The notes under the pieces were generated by a model. It was not told where the DNA came from, did not search any database, and saw only the letters and a list, made by a program, of their open reading frames with translations. The position numbers and the translations under genes are program-made. Positions 20,715-32,320 of a DNA stretch of 64,000 bases are shown here, piece after piece (position 1 is the stretch's first letter; every line of letters begins with the position of its first letter). Source of the DNA: Brassica napus (taxonomy: Eukaryota; Streptophyta; Magnoliopsida; Brassicales; Brassicaceae); assembly GCF_020379485.1 (NCBI RefSeq), contig NC_063445.1, positions 50,803,422-50,867,421 on the forward strand. Reading direction: 5' to 3'.

Positions 20715-21201
20715 ACTATTGAGTTCTGTTGGAGATGTTTATCAGAAGCATTGAATATGTATATATAGAATAAAGAAATAAACAAAGGAGTCTTATGAGT
20801 TACTAGGAAAGTTATTGTCCCCTCCCACATTTTGTACCTAACACACTCAGAGAAATAGTTATTGCAATCAATTTTTAAATTTTACACTAATACTTATTAA
20901 ATGAAACAGTAAAAACACCAACAACTTCTGAAATTGTTTTCCTTTGAAACAAATAACTAACACATATGGTGAGATCTTGCATGGATATTATACTCTAATA
21001 ACCCTAAACCCTAAACATGCAACCCTAAACCCTAAACACTAAACCCTAAACCCTAAACCCTAAATATATAAGAAATACGATATAAAACCTTCAAAGATAA
21101 ACTGATCTGTTTGAATTATAGTGTCTGGATGAATGAAAAGATACAATAACCGTTAACAATTCGGTTTAACAAACGAAATGAAGCAGGCAGTATACACGTC
21201 T
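20715..21201. other. Spacer with interstitial telomeric repeat
   Basis: No gene. It includes the F-box gene leader and, at 20,999-21,065, CCCTAAA repeats. The 3' end of the Ulp1 gene begins at 21,202. Confidence 0.5.
20999..21065 (+). repeat. Interstitial telomeric repeat (CCCTAAA)n
   Basis: About eight units of CCCTAAA with two interruptions (ACATGCA, ACACTAA). This is the Arabidopsis-type plant telomere repeat, seen here inside a transposon. Short arrays (telo-boxes) can act as promoter elements. Confidence 0.9.
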
Positions 21202-24200
21202 TCAACCATCGTTTTGAACTTTTGCGTTTCCAATAAATTCTTCATAGGTATCCATCGCGTATTTCTGACGGAATATGTCCACCTTTTTGTCATCGATCTG
21301 CCCCATATCCTCATAGGAGTATCCCGCTGCATGCATTTCCAGAAATTTGACCGCGCATGGTCCACAGTCGCCAGACCTTTCGTTGAAGTAAATATTGTCT
21401 GGACGCACCCATGAAAATGCTTGGTCTTCTTCAGGATGACTACTATCGGAAGGAGGCGAAAACGCAGCTAAGACATGAGGCAATGCGCGTAGAAGATAAG
21501 CCATGTGCTTGTTCACCTCATTATCGGACTCATTAAGGGGAATGTTGCAGTCCAAAATCTCCACTTGTCTGCATGTCAAGTTGATCACAAGACCAACCCA
21601 ATGATCTTTTCCCCACATCATTGGGGCGTACACCCTGTCCACATCAACCAACAACACCTTCTTGTCATTCCGACGCGGCGTTTTTCCGGTGAAACTGAAA
21701 CTGACAAGCCCTCCCCAGTTGAATCCCAATTTATCTGAGGCCTTCTCGAACTCTGCGAACTTTGATATGATGCCCGCAATACTGAAGTAGTCTACAAATC
21801 TGCACCTCCGACTCAGATAATTGCGTCCATGTCGCCTTACTAGCATACTAATTAGCACAGAAATGTGCTGAAAAATATGTACAAACCATTAGAAAAATAT
21901 GTACAAACCACTTGAATAAAACGGATTAAGTTCTGATGAATTGAATACCTCGGTACTGACCCAATTTGTTGGCCGCGCCAACGACAGGAAGAACTTATTT
22001 GAGACATGGATCCCAATAACAATTTCGAATTCCCTGAAATTTGAAAACAAACCAAAAGTCAATATTAAACATTTGACAGTCCAAGAAATTTATACAGTAT
22101 ATCCAAACAACTTACTGTGCCGGTTTCTCGCGGAGAATTGACTGAAACTCTTGAAACTGCGCTTTCTCCAAGTCTGCTAAGGGCGTATATTTGGGTTTCT
22201 TGCAGCTTTGGAAAAGCTTCTTCAATCTCTTGTCTGGGGTGTACACTCCTCCAATCTTTGTTGAACGTCTCGGAATACGCTTCGTCTGGAGGTCATCTTT
22301 TTTGGTTGAGCTTATTGGAATACATTTCCCTTCTAGCTCTGCTTTTTTTAATGACCTAGTCAGATATCGACTCAGCTTCGAATTCCCAACGTCTGGTGTG
22401 CGAGATTCAGTCATCGGATCATCCTCTGGCGGTGTCTTGTAATCTTCAGAATTTGTCGGTGACGCTTTACCACCTTGTTCCTCCGGCGGAAGGACGTAAG
22501 ATTCAGGATGAGACCAAACGGTAAGCATCCTACAAGTGTTCTCCTGTGGATCTTTATAGACATTGTCACTCCGTGTCCCCTTTTCAACCTCTTCTGCTAA
22601 CAAATTTAGCCCTGATATTGGAGACTCATCTCCCCCCTCGCCCTGACAACGTTCAGATATAGCTCATTCAAATACTTCGATTCAGATGTAGTTTAACATT
22701 AAAATACCTAATCAACATAATCTGTACACCTGGCAAAATTATCTGAACACTTGACTAACTAATATGAATACCTCTGATCTCTCACCTGAAAACTATCAAA
22801 CAGATCAGTATACCTGACTACTTAAGCTGAACACCTCTTAAATTAACCTGAATACCAGACCAAACAAATGAGTATTCCTGTAAACCTCATAAATTAACAT
22901 GAATACCTGAACTATTAACCAGAATACCAGACCAAACAAATCAGTATTCCTGTACACCTCAAAAATTAACCTGAATACCTTAACTAAATAACCTGAATAC
23001 CTGACCAAACAAATCAGTATTCCTGTACACCTCACTAACTAAAACGAACAACTGATAATCTACGCTGAATACCTGGCCAAACCAAGCTGAACAGCAAAAC
23101 ATAATATATCTAGAGCCTATAAATTCATTGTTATAATCTATTTACCTCCAACGGTTCCGGGAGAGTCGGTTTTGCTGGCTTTGATACAATTTCTGGTCCA
23201 ATCGGCGTTGAAACATCGACTTCTGGAATGTTTGCCGACTTCGAGAAAGAGGGGCCTTCGCCCGCCATTGAATCTACCTACACGTTGAATTTTCCTCAAA
23301 AAAGTTAGACCGGGATTCAGGCATTGTTTATCATTAAAAATTGTAGGAGCAGTTTGATTACCTTTTCCCAGAAGCGAGCATTTGGCGTACGGCCATCACA
23401 ATGATTATCATGCATTCTCATCGTCTCATCGTCGCTAAACCCATCGCCGTTGTTCTTCTTGTGTTTCTTACTATCAGACCAAAATATTTCAGCTTCATCA
23501 TTACCATCACCACTGAACGGACGTCGCTTCTTTGGACCTTCCATGCCGGTAGGGTCAGCGTGACTGTTGTCTCTGTTTGTTTTACCGGCTGCTGTGTTTT
23601 GCGGAACCGTGAACGAGCCTCCCCTATCATGATGCAACCAGTCAAAAATCTCGTTCCGCAATTTACCCAACTGGGTTTTCAGTTCAACTCGTATCCACTC
23701 TTTCAGCTCTTGCTCCTTATCTGATAAGTTTCCTGGTTCAGCCTGTTTACATATCCCACGACGAGGTCGAATAGGACGCTGAGGCGCCTGAGTCGAACTT
23801 CCAGGTTCATCACATGCTTTCCCAAACCGCCTAGACGGCTTTTGACACTTCTTTTTGACACCAACACCTTCAGCCTTTTCGGCTGGCTTCAGAGGTGGAA
23901 GGGATGAATCACCTCCTCTAAAGTCTGTTGCTTTGAACTCGTGCCCTTCCCGCATTCGACGAACTAAGTTATCTATTTGGGGATCGATTACTTCTTTCTT
24001 CCACTTTGGATCCCCACCTTCATCTGGGATTGAATACGTAACAATAACCTCAAACAAAGAACACAAACATTCATAAGTACACAAAGTTTGAGCGTCTTAA
24101 CTTCTGTTTTGCAAATAAGATAGACAACAACATTGTACCTCAGTTTGGGTTTCCACCAGAAGTATGTCTTCAAAATTCAGAAGTGCATTTGTTGAGTCGC

Positions 24201-25366
24201 ATCCTTCTGGTTCTTGCAAGAAAGAAGTGGTTTTATTAGGTTCGGGAATTTTCTCAAGCAATGAGGGGATAGCTTTAAAAGCAAAAAGTTGCAGCGCCAG
24301 AGGGAACCCATAACACGCTGTTGACTGCTGTTTCAAACGAAGGCGCATGACCGAAAGGGATTTATCCATTTTAGAAGGATCAGAAGGTTGAGGTGGTGTC
24401 AATCTAGACAGAGTGCTGACAAATGCCTCTCTCCCCCATGGATATTGAAGAAATGATCTGGTGTCTTTCAGCATCTCGACGTAAGCAGGCGTCACACGAA
24501 GAAGTTTGTGACCACAAACCAGGAGCCCATCTACAAGCGCAATGAGAGCTAGTGGCAACCGCTTCCACTCAGGAAGACTAGGCTGTTCAAGCATACGAAG
24601 AACATCTGGTACAGTCACGTCTTCATCTTCAGTTTCAAACAACTCTTTCCACATACGTCCAGGTGTGGCATCGATAGATTCTGACCCGTTTCCAACTTTT
24701 TCCCTTTCAGGCTCGCATTTCAGCCCCGTGATGTCTCCGAACTCACGCAGAGAAAAGCGTAGTGGCTTGTCTGCAAACAAGAACCAGAGCTCATATAGGC
24801 GCATCGTAACCAGCTGACGGCTGAGGAGAGAATGTACAAGTTTCGCAGAGTTTGAGCAGCGCGATACAGGTAAGTGGAACAGAGCTCCAAACTGACTTCC
24901 TAGCAGACAATTCATTTCAGGGGGCCTCTTAGCAACTTCACTAACGATCCAATGATACTCGCCTTTGAATAGATGTTCAGTCGAGGTTTGCCAGGATAGC
25001 AATTACGTGCGAACAGTCTTTCCGGGAAAGTCGGCGTGGTGACAATAAATTCCGGCTCGGTGGATGCAGCTTCGTCTTGTTCAGTGGATGCAGCTTCTTC
25101 TTGGTCGGTGGATGCAGGTTCCTCTAGTTCGGACTCCGTGCTAGATACTGAAATACAATGACCAAATCCAGACATTTACCCAACGCTTTATTTTTAAAAA
25201 CTTTTTCCAAAGAATTTCACAGCGAAGCTTAGCGAAAGGAGATACCTGCATAACGAGACGCAGTTTTGCCTAGTCGGGGAATTTTCTTGGGATTTGCTTC
25301 TCTATCACTGGCGCATTGACTACGAGTCACCCTCCTCGAGGGCGTTACGCTGGAGGGGGATACCAT
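21202..25366 (-). CDS. DUF1985 plus Ulp1-like protease, seven exons, one frameshift
   Basis: Exons by phase-consistent GT-AG sites: 25366-25246, 25147-24139, 24048-23362, 23277-23151, 22642-22116, 22033-21949, 21867-21202. Exon 1 is short and begins MVSPSSVTPSRRVTRS. Exon 2 holds an acidic repeat (EEAASTEQDEAASTEPE), then the DUF1985 domain (RLFARNCYPGKPRLNIYSK, FHLPVSRCSNSAKLVHSLL, FSLREFGDITGLKC). Exons 3-6 code for basic/acidic low-complexity linkers. Exon 7 has the C48 protease fold: KDHWVGLVI (His), EILDC (Asp), SGDCGPCAVKFLE (Cys). Asn stands six residues before the Cys, where classical Ulp1 has Gln. Exon 2 needs one extra base in the G5 run at 24920-24924 to stay in frame. Family knowledge: C48 enzymes process or remove SUMO-like modifiers; MULE-borne copies are called Kaonashi-type, and their role is unclear. 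Confidence 0.88.
22800..23050 (-). repeat. 72-73-bp tandem repeat in intron 4 of the DUF1985/Ulp1 gene
   Basis: ACCAAACAAATCAGTATTCC followed by TGTACACCTC recurs with GTATTCC at 22872, 22944 and 23017. Between them are further GAATACC/GAATACCTGA motifs. The CAGTATTC core is shared with the 17-bp minisatellite of the same element. Confidence 0.85.
24920..24924 (-). other. Apparent 1-base deletion in a G run of exon 2
   Basis: The frame from exon 1 reads ...LVKLLRGPLK then TGA. The neighbouring frame continues ...PPEMNCLLGSQFGALFHLP, the expected continuation of DUF1985. One added base in the GGGGG run (CCCCC on the coding strand) restores continuity. Confidence 0.7.
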
Positions 25367-25703
25367 GCCGATCTGGGTACAGTCGAGAGTGGTTCTTATG
25401 TGGGATTCTTCTTATGTTTGGTTCTCAATTGCAGCTGTTTAGATGTGGTTCTGGTATATTTTAATATAAGGGATGTTTTGGTTTTTCTAATTTCCTTCTT
25501 TTTAATTCTTTTATTAGGTCTTTTTTTATTTTTAAATAAAAAATCAAGAGATGGCACGGTCGTAATATCAAGAACCACGCGCGCCCTCTGTCGACATTTC
25601 ACAAGTCTGGAAAATGCGATTCGTCCAATTTGCTAATTTAAACTTGAGATCGCCCAACTCCCTAATATCAAATTTGCAATTTGTCCAATTTGCCAATTTT
25701 TCC

Positions 25704-25712
25704 TTGAAACAA
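25704..25712 (+). repeat. 9-bp target-site duplication, right copy
   Basis: TTGAAACAA, identical to 11,876-11,884, directly follows the right MULE end. Confidence 0.9.
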
Positions 25713-26925
25713 AAGCAAATAAAAAAGAAAGAAGCTAGAGTATTGTTATAGTTACGATTAGTTGGAGAAAAATAAAGAAAACTATCCTAGGAACAATAAG
25801 TGTTTTATCTTGTAATAAAAAGTCATAAAGTGACATTAAATGTAAGAAACTCTATTTATGCAAAATGCGTAATTAATGTCGACGATAATCATATCCTTCT
25901 GACCTTTTACAAAAACCTAACGATTGCATGAGTGAGAGTAAACTCGACCTATAAAGGTCGGGAACCTTCTTCCATCATTCTTCTTTACTCTCGTCAGCTT
26001 CTCCATTTTTTTCAGCACCTGAACAAACATTCCTTTTCAAAATTTCTAGTCATAATAAGGAAAGAAAAGAAGGAAGACCTCAGGGAAAAGTGCTGAGCCG
26101 AATGGATCATCTCCTTTACCTGCCATTTCCACAGGAACATGGATCAATATGGACATCCCGTGTCTCAGAAGTGCACTGTTCAATTGCTCACACGATCAAA
26201 CGAGAACAGACGTGAGAGGATATCTTATATCTAAGCATGGTGTGTAGAGAGAAAGTACTGAAACTTATATAAAACATACAGATTTGTAAAGCTCTTACAA
26301 GCCGAACCAAAGATAAAAAAAGCTACTTAAGTCTCTAGTTGCTTTGTTGTTGGTATTGTTCGTGGAGAAGAAGAAACAACGACAATGAAAATGCCGCAAC
26401 GGATTTAACATCCCTTCCGTTGGAACGCTGGACCCTTTTCGGGGATAGTTGGAAATGTGGCTGTCCAAATACCAGATTTATCAAAAAAAAAAAAAAAAAA
26501 CAATGAAAATGGACGTGAAAGGAGAAAAATTGGCTATGTGCATACATACACTATGCTTTAGCTTCGGTTAATAGACGATTCTTAACTTTTTTTATATTTT
26601 AACTAAGATATTTTAACTAAAAAAAAATTAAAAATCGTCTCTTAACCGAAAAATATATAAAAAAAAAATGTCAAGTTATGAGTTAATCATGCTCGTTTTT
26701 ATATTTTTATGTTTATTGTTGCCAATTTACCCTAAATGGGTATTAAAGAGAAAAATTAAAGGGATTAAAAATGAAAAGGAGGATAAATTCTTCAGATTTA
26801 CAATGGAAAAAAAAAAAAACAAGAGTTGAGCAACTAAAGAATAATTGCATATACTGACTACTGACTGTATTCACTTATGGCGATCTCTGATTCTCTACAA
26901 CCGGCGTTTTGGTCAAAACGCAGCT
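25713..26925. other. Intergenic spacer, no recognised gene
   Basis: A MITE-like segment at about 25,760-25,880 resembles 5,590-5,690. An A run lies at 26,484-26,501. The stretch 26,070-26,220 is less AT-rich with a short open frame (MDHLLYLPFPQEHGSIW) that I do not recognise. Confidence 0.35.
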
Positions 26926-29636
26926 TCACCGTTCGATCAGCTCTCCTATTCCTGCAAAAGATAATTAATAACCTATAGAGGTCTCAATAAATCCACAGCA
27001 AAGTACTCTACACTTATGAATTATGCAGTTCAAACAATGTAAATTTTTAAAATAAAATAATTTCATATAAACGAATAAATGGCGTTTGAAACAATCGTTT
27101 TACCTCTAATTTGACTGGTCTGAGCAACTCCCCTGGACTCGAGTGGCCGAGATAGGCTCAATGGTGTTAACGGTGGGGATGCTATTCTATCTTCGTTACC
27201 TTCAACAGCTCGTTGAGCAACGGTTATATGGTTTCTTGAAGGTATAGAGTAGCTTCGAGGAACGACCAATGGAGGAACCGGAAGTGGCGAGGCCACAGTG
27301 TTTGAAGTGGACGGAGGAGCAAAGGTGACAGTGCTGTGTCTTTCTTGATTCCATCCTGTAAGAGGCGCCGAGTGACCAACGAGACTAGGGGATTTGGCTC
27401 GTCTTGGAGGTGGTGCAAAGTGGCCTGGTGGTCTCGGAAGCTCGTGAAGTTCGTTAGGCCTGGGAGAAGCAGGAGGTGGTGAAGCGGTAGGGGAGACTGA
27501 TGAATGAAGGTGAGGTAGGGGTAATGGAGGAGGAGTTGGTAGAGGACGAAACACGCCTGAGGAAACGTCGGTGGTGGTGGCGGGTTTTGATGAAGAAGGT
27601 TTGATCGGTCCAGAAAATGCATGTCTTACGTGCTGCTGATGATGCTGATGCGCGTCCGTTGTGGAAGGGCGAGGGAGACGGGCGTAGAGGCTGTTGTTTT
27701 CTGCGTCTTTTATGCTTTTTATGGGTTCTAAAGGAGACGAATGCCATATGTTTCCGGCGCTTTGGTTTGCTGGCTTCGGGTTTAAAGCTTGTTTTGAGTA
27801 CCTTGAATCGCTTGGTGTCGGTAACACGTAAGCATTGGAAGATGGATTCGTCTGTCTCAGCCTTTCTGATAAATCAGGTTTCTTCTCCGGGAACAACGGA
27901 GCTGAATGGCTAGTCATTCTGTGATCACGGGTTGAGAGAGAAGCAGCTTCTACCCTCTGCTCATTTGCTCTGTTAGCAAAACCGAGTTCTCCTTCTCTAT
28001 TAATGTCTTGGCCATCACCATCATCATCGTCATCCTCACTAGCTTCCACTTCATTTTCATGAACAGAGAGATCACAGTCGATGTGTTGTTTCTCTGAAGC
28101 AACTCTTACATGACGCTCTACTGCCTCGAGCGATTTCATTCCAGTGTAAAACAGACGCATCTAAGAAAATCATAAGAGAACACCACATTTCCATAAGAAA
28201 TGAATCATTATAAATAGTAATGAATCATTATAAACAGAGATGAATCATTATAAATAGTAACTGAGTTTAATCATTTACCTGAGCAGTGTGGTGACGGACT
28301 GCTTGTGTCAGGAGACTACGAGCTTGACCTTCCTTGAGAGATTTCAATCGAAAAATGCACATCGTTGCTTCGTCATGAAACTCATTGTAAGCAGGTCTCG
28401 AGTCATGAGGAATATGTCTCTCTCCTTTACTGCCTTTAGACCTTCCTTTATCTTTCACAAGCGACATCTCAAACACGTTTCTGAGATGTTTACAAGTTAA
28501 GTAGTATAAGACAAAGAGTTTATCAAACCAAAACTTCATTATTGAAATAAGCATACCTCTTCTCATCGCATTGTTGCTTCATATCCTGCTCAATTGTAAA
28601 GAGAAGAAAGAGTTAAAAAAAGAAGAAGAAGAGAGTATGTTCAGTAACATGAGTAGCAAAAAATGGCATACCTCAACAGTTCTGAGGTCCTTAAGAAGCG
28701 CTTCTGATGGGGACGTAATGGTCTTGAATATATGACTACGCTGAAAAGTAAAAACAGTGACAAAGTAAGTTTTCTCTATTTCTGCACCGTTCGTGTTTGC
28801 ACCAAACAGCTGTACTTACATAAGTGTCAAGAAGTTTTTGAATCTCAAACTGAACTTTACCGCACATAAACAAGATTCTACCTACATAAGAAAACAATGT
28901 TACACAATACAGCTTATTATATACAAATAAGGAACGTAAAAATTTTAGAAAGCTTACTGCTTTCTTCGTCGTTATGAGGCGCGATTTGCTCCAAACAAGA
29001 ACCCATCTCTCCCAACGACTCAGAGAACTCTGAAAAGTAGTAACCATAAGAGTGTAAGAGATCATTCCCATGTTAATCAGAAACATATGAATTGTTGGTT
29101 CTTTCTTTACCATAAGCACTATTTGCGGTGGCAGCAGCTGCAGCGAGTAGCCTATCATAGCATTCTCTCATGTCTTGCATATCCTGAGACAATGACATAA
29201 CCAATCAGCTAAATAGTGTTTATTCAATTGTACATAAAACTACCAATCAGCTAAATACATTTTTTTTTTTTTTTGGTAAAAAATCAGCTAAATAATTTTG
29301 TCTTCATGTTATTGATGATATTAGGGTTTGTAAACCCCCAAATCTAGTCTAATTGATTGGATTCGCTACCTATATTCGAGAGCTTCTAGATCTGCTTACC
29401 AGAATCTAACATCAGAAACTCGATCGAATTTTCCAAAATTAACTACCTACACAGCATAAAACCCTACTAAAATCTCCACCGTAGATTTCGTCAATCACGA
29501 AACTAAATCGGTGAGAGATTACCTTCCCGGCTCGATCGAGTTCTTCAATCTGCGCTGTAGCGACGAGCTCTCCTTTCTCCTTCGCGTCGACCTTGTGCGA
29601 TGTTAACCTCCTCAACATCCCCATCGAAGCTTTCAT
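26926..29636 (-). CDS. BAR-domain / hydroxyproline-rich protein, At2g33490/At5g41100 family, nine exons
   Basis: Exons: 29636-29523, 29183-29113, 29029-28958, 28881-28820, 28740-28672, 28585-28557, 28480-28279, 28160-27104, 26951-26926. The start MKASMGMLRRLTSHKVDAKE is typical of the family. Exons 1-7 encode the helical BAR-like part: DMQDMRECYDRLLAAAAAT, ESLGEMGSCLEQIAPHND, DLRTVEDMKQQCDEKR, YNEFHDEATMCIFRLKSLKE. BAR domains bind curved membranes as dimers. Exon 8 ends the helix bundle and codes for an acidic stretch (EDDDDDGDG) and a long Pro/Ser-rich tail with LPTPPPLPLPH-type SH3-ligand-like runs. The last exon adds only GIGELIER. A. thaliana relatives are named only as hydroxyproline-rich proteins; a membrane-trafficking role is inferred from the fold. 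No lesion seen. Confidence 0.88.
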
Positions 29637-30649
29637 CGTATCCACCCACAGTGAACTCTAGACGAAACCTTGATTACGAAATTTCTTCAGTTTAATCGAA
29701 GAGAGAAAAAAAAAACAGATCGAAACAGAGAAGAAGAGAGACGGAGACGAAACCCAGATAACAGCAAAAGGAAGGATCCAACGGCGGATATCTGTTGTTA
29801 TGTGGTTATATGAGAGATACGAAACGACACGTGGCGAGATCGTAACGGATAAAAGAGGGAGTGGGGAGAAAGAGTCAAAAGTCAAAGATTGATGACAGGG
29901 AAAGAAAGCGATTATCATTATTTGGGTTTGACTGCCAGTGGATGGGTCAAACATCTATTGTCTTTTTTTGACAAGTAATTATTGGTAGTATTTGTTTCTT
30001 TTGGAATCGGACTAGTATTTAATTGGGATTATTAAATATCCCGAGTTAATTAAACTCTGAGAAAAGCTGTTGGCGAGAACAACAAAAAAAAATCATCTCA
30101 ATTTAGCAAAGTATTGAACAGCCAAATTAAATTCATAGACTGAACACAACAAAAATTGAAGAACAGTGTGCTACTTTGCTCATTAGTCATCACTAGTTTT
30201 AAGGTTTTGACGTGCGTGAATGGTAATTTGATGTTTATTTTTAAAATTAAACATGGTTATATAATTCGGCTTGTTACAAACAAACAAACAAAATACAATG
30301 TGAATGATTTAGTTAAGAGTCTTAAGACTAATCTAACCGAATGACTGATAATCTAGTTGGGTAACTGATCGAGTATTGACCCAGTTGAGTGGAGTGGTTA
30401 GGGCTTGAGATAGATAGAAAGAGACTGTTCTGAGTTACGTGCTGCCAATCCATATTTGTATGGATGGCCTCAGACATGTAAATAAAAGAAGTAATAGTGC
30501 AACTGGTCACAATATAAAAAAAAATGAAATTTATATCGTTTAGAAAAAAAAAAGACTTATATCGTTTATTAAAAAGATGAATGCGAAACAAAATGTGAAA
30601 GGCTATGAAGAGAAGAGGACTGACGAGACTGGAGCAAATGTGTAATGGA
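29637..30649. other. 5' flank of the BAR gene and spacer
   Basis: It contains the likely 5' UTR (29,637 to about 29,760) and an ACACGTGGC box (G-box/ABRE-like) near 29,828 on the plus strand, upstream of the gene. Further upstream the DNA is AT-rich without a gene. Confidence 0.4.
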
Positions 30650-31110
30650 TTTCTATTTTCCTTACGAGTGCCAAGGGAGCTAAAGTCTCATGGGATTCAG
30701 TTTGCACTTCTAAGGAGTATGGAGGACTTGATCATGACTCAGTCCCTGGTACAAAATGCTTGGACTTAGACTTATCTTGTTACTCTTCACGACATCTGGT
30801 TTTTTGTGGGTTTCATGGGTGAGACTCCATCAGGACTTAAGAATTTTTGGACTACTCATACTCATGGAAGTTGGATTTGAAAATTTCTTTGTAAACTTAG
30901 GTCAATGGCAAGACCATTTGTTTTTTTTGTGAGATTTGTTGTGGCATGCTGCCAGCTTTTGGTAAGATAATTAGAATTTCCTTGGTCCTCTAATTGATCC
31001 TCTAATTGAGCTAACCGGAGATGATGGTTCTAGAGTATCAAGTTTGGATCACTAGATTTAGTCAAAGTCGGCTTTAACAGTGTTACGGATCTTAGAGAAG
31101 TTTTTTTACT
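30650..31110 (+). pseudogene. LINE relic (C-terminal RT region), heavily decayed
   Basis: Reading in changing frames, the translation gives AKGAKVSWDSVCTSKEYGGL, then LLFTTSGSLWVSW, FWTTHTHGSWIWKFLCKLR and SLVL..ELTGDDGSRVSSL. These are the usual blocks downstream of the RT core in plant LINEs (KVSW..C.PKEEGGLG; SWIW). Many stops and frameshifts. It lies just outside the left end of the next MULE. Confidence 0.6.
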
Positions 31111-31116
31111 TTTTAA

Positions 31117-31125
31117 AATTTATAT
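31117..31125 (+). repeat. 9-bp direct repeat flanking second MULE, left
   Basis: AATTTATAT precedes the element end GGACAATTCTCGTAAATAGA and recurs at 36,953-36,961 after the right end. Confidence 0.65.
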
Positions 31126-32010
31126 GGACAATTCTCGTAAATAGACTATTTTTAAGTATTGTCTCAAAAATAGACTCTGAAATAAAAGATCACTTAAATA
31201 GCCTTCATTAAATGTTCAAAAGACTTTAATACCCTCAGTTAATAATATACCAAACAAATAAAAAAGAAACGGAAAAAAGACTCGTCTTCTCTCGCTCGCC
31301 AACGTTCTCTCGCTCGACGGTTACGACGTCCGCCATCGATACGCCGGAGACAAATCACGCTGAACCACCACGTCACAGTCTTTACAATCTATAACTTAAT
31401 CAGAATTACAAAGAAGGAATCTCACTAAGCTTCATTTACAGAATTTGGCTTACTGTAGAAGATGAGTTCATGACCTTGCTTTTTGGTAAGCCATTTTGAA
31501 TCTTTGATGTTCCTAGTTATTTTTGACCGATGATTTATTTCTCTCAGATTCAAATTTTTTTTAGTCTGATTGCGTGATATGATATTGTTTCAAACATGTG
31601 TGTGTCGATGTATTAGTTATCTTGTTCCTCTAAAAGTTGTATTTTTTTCTTGTTAAGAATACACATGAAAATTATAGCTTTTTCTTGTTCTCGTTATTCA
31701 CAAGTGTAATGTGCCTCATTAAACTGTTTGGTACTGTTTGTAGCTGAAGAGAAACACCATTACCCGAGAAGTTGTTATGGTAAAGAGAAAGCTATGTTGC
31801 GTTTGTTGTCCAGCGAGGGAAAGGGGCTTGGAAGTTGTTGGAGCTCAAATCAAAGGTTGCTTAGTTTTGGGAACACAAGGTTTTGAAGTAATGTTTGGTA
31901 CCTTCGATTCTGTTGTTTGATAGACACAGTTGAGTTACATCAGATGCTATTTTCGAGAACCAGATGTGTGGTATTTTTAGTTGTTTGGTTTACGCATGTT
32001 TGCTTGTGCT

Positions 32011-32320
32011 TGTGAAACTGTGTAGTGTTTTTTTAAATTTCAGGAAGGATTTGGGTAGTTTCAGGAAAGCTTTCCCGAAAATCCGATGTTAACAAATTTG
32101 AAAAACTTTTTGCTTGGTATCTTGTTCTGCTTACGCATGTTGATATCTTTGGTAGACTCGTGAATGTTCTTATGACATTGTTAGTCTCTTGTTGTTTTGC
32201 TTGTGAAACTGTGTAGTGTTTTTAAAATTTCAGGAATGATTTGTGTAGTTTCAGGAAAGCTTTCCCGAAAATCCGATGGTAACAAATTTGAATACTTTTT
32301 TTGCTTGATTACACATGACA
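32011..32320 (+). repeat. 191-bp tandem duplication at the start of the repeat array
   Basis: TGTGAAACTGTGTAGTGTTT at 32011 recurs at 32202. Both continue with a CAGGA(A)..GATTTG..GTAGTTTCAGG block and TTTCCCGAAAATCCGATG. Confidence 0.85.

Larger units (their letters stand above)
11885..25703. mobile_element. 13.8-kb autonomous-type MULE carrying transposase, DUF1985/Ulp1, GRF, F-box and gag-like genes
   Basis: The left end starts GGGAAAATTAGAAGATTGGG. The right end, read on the minus strand from 25,703, starts GGAAAAATTGGCAAATTGGA. These terminal inverted repeats are diverged but alignable over about 100 bp. Both sides carry GCGCGC-containing subterminal DNA, and the left end has three spaced TTGGGCAA-type motifs. 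The flanks are a perfect 9-bp duplication, TTGAAACAA. Inside are a mudrA gene, two GRF zinc-finger genes, an acidic gag-like gene, a minisatellite, an F-box gene, an interstitial telomere repeat and a DUF1985-Ulp1 gene. In family knowledge, MULEs with Ulp1-like genes are called Kaonashi-type in Arabidopsis. The intact flanks suggest insertion was not ancient. Confidence 0.92.

Noticed and set aside
22838..23035. Open frame of 65 codons in repeats (minus)
   Set aside because: It is the translation of the 72-73-bp tandem repeat in intron 4 of the DUF1985/Ulp1 gene, with no sign of a separate gene.
27224..27747. Overlapping proline-rich frames on the minus strand and a plus-strand frame at 27617-27913
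   Set aside because: They are alternative-frame shadows of exon 8 of the BAR gene.
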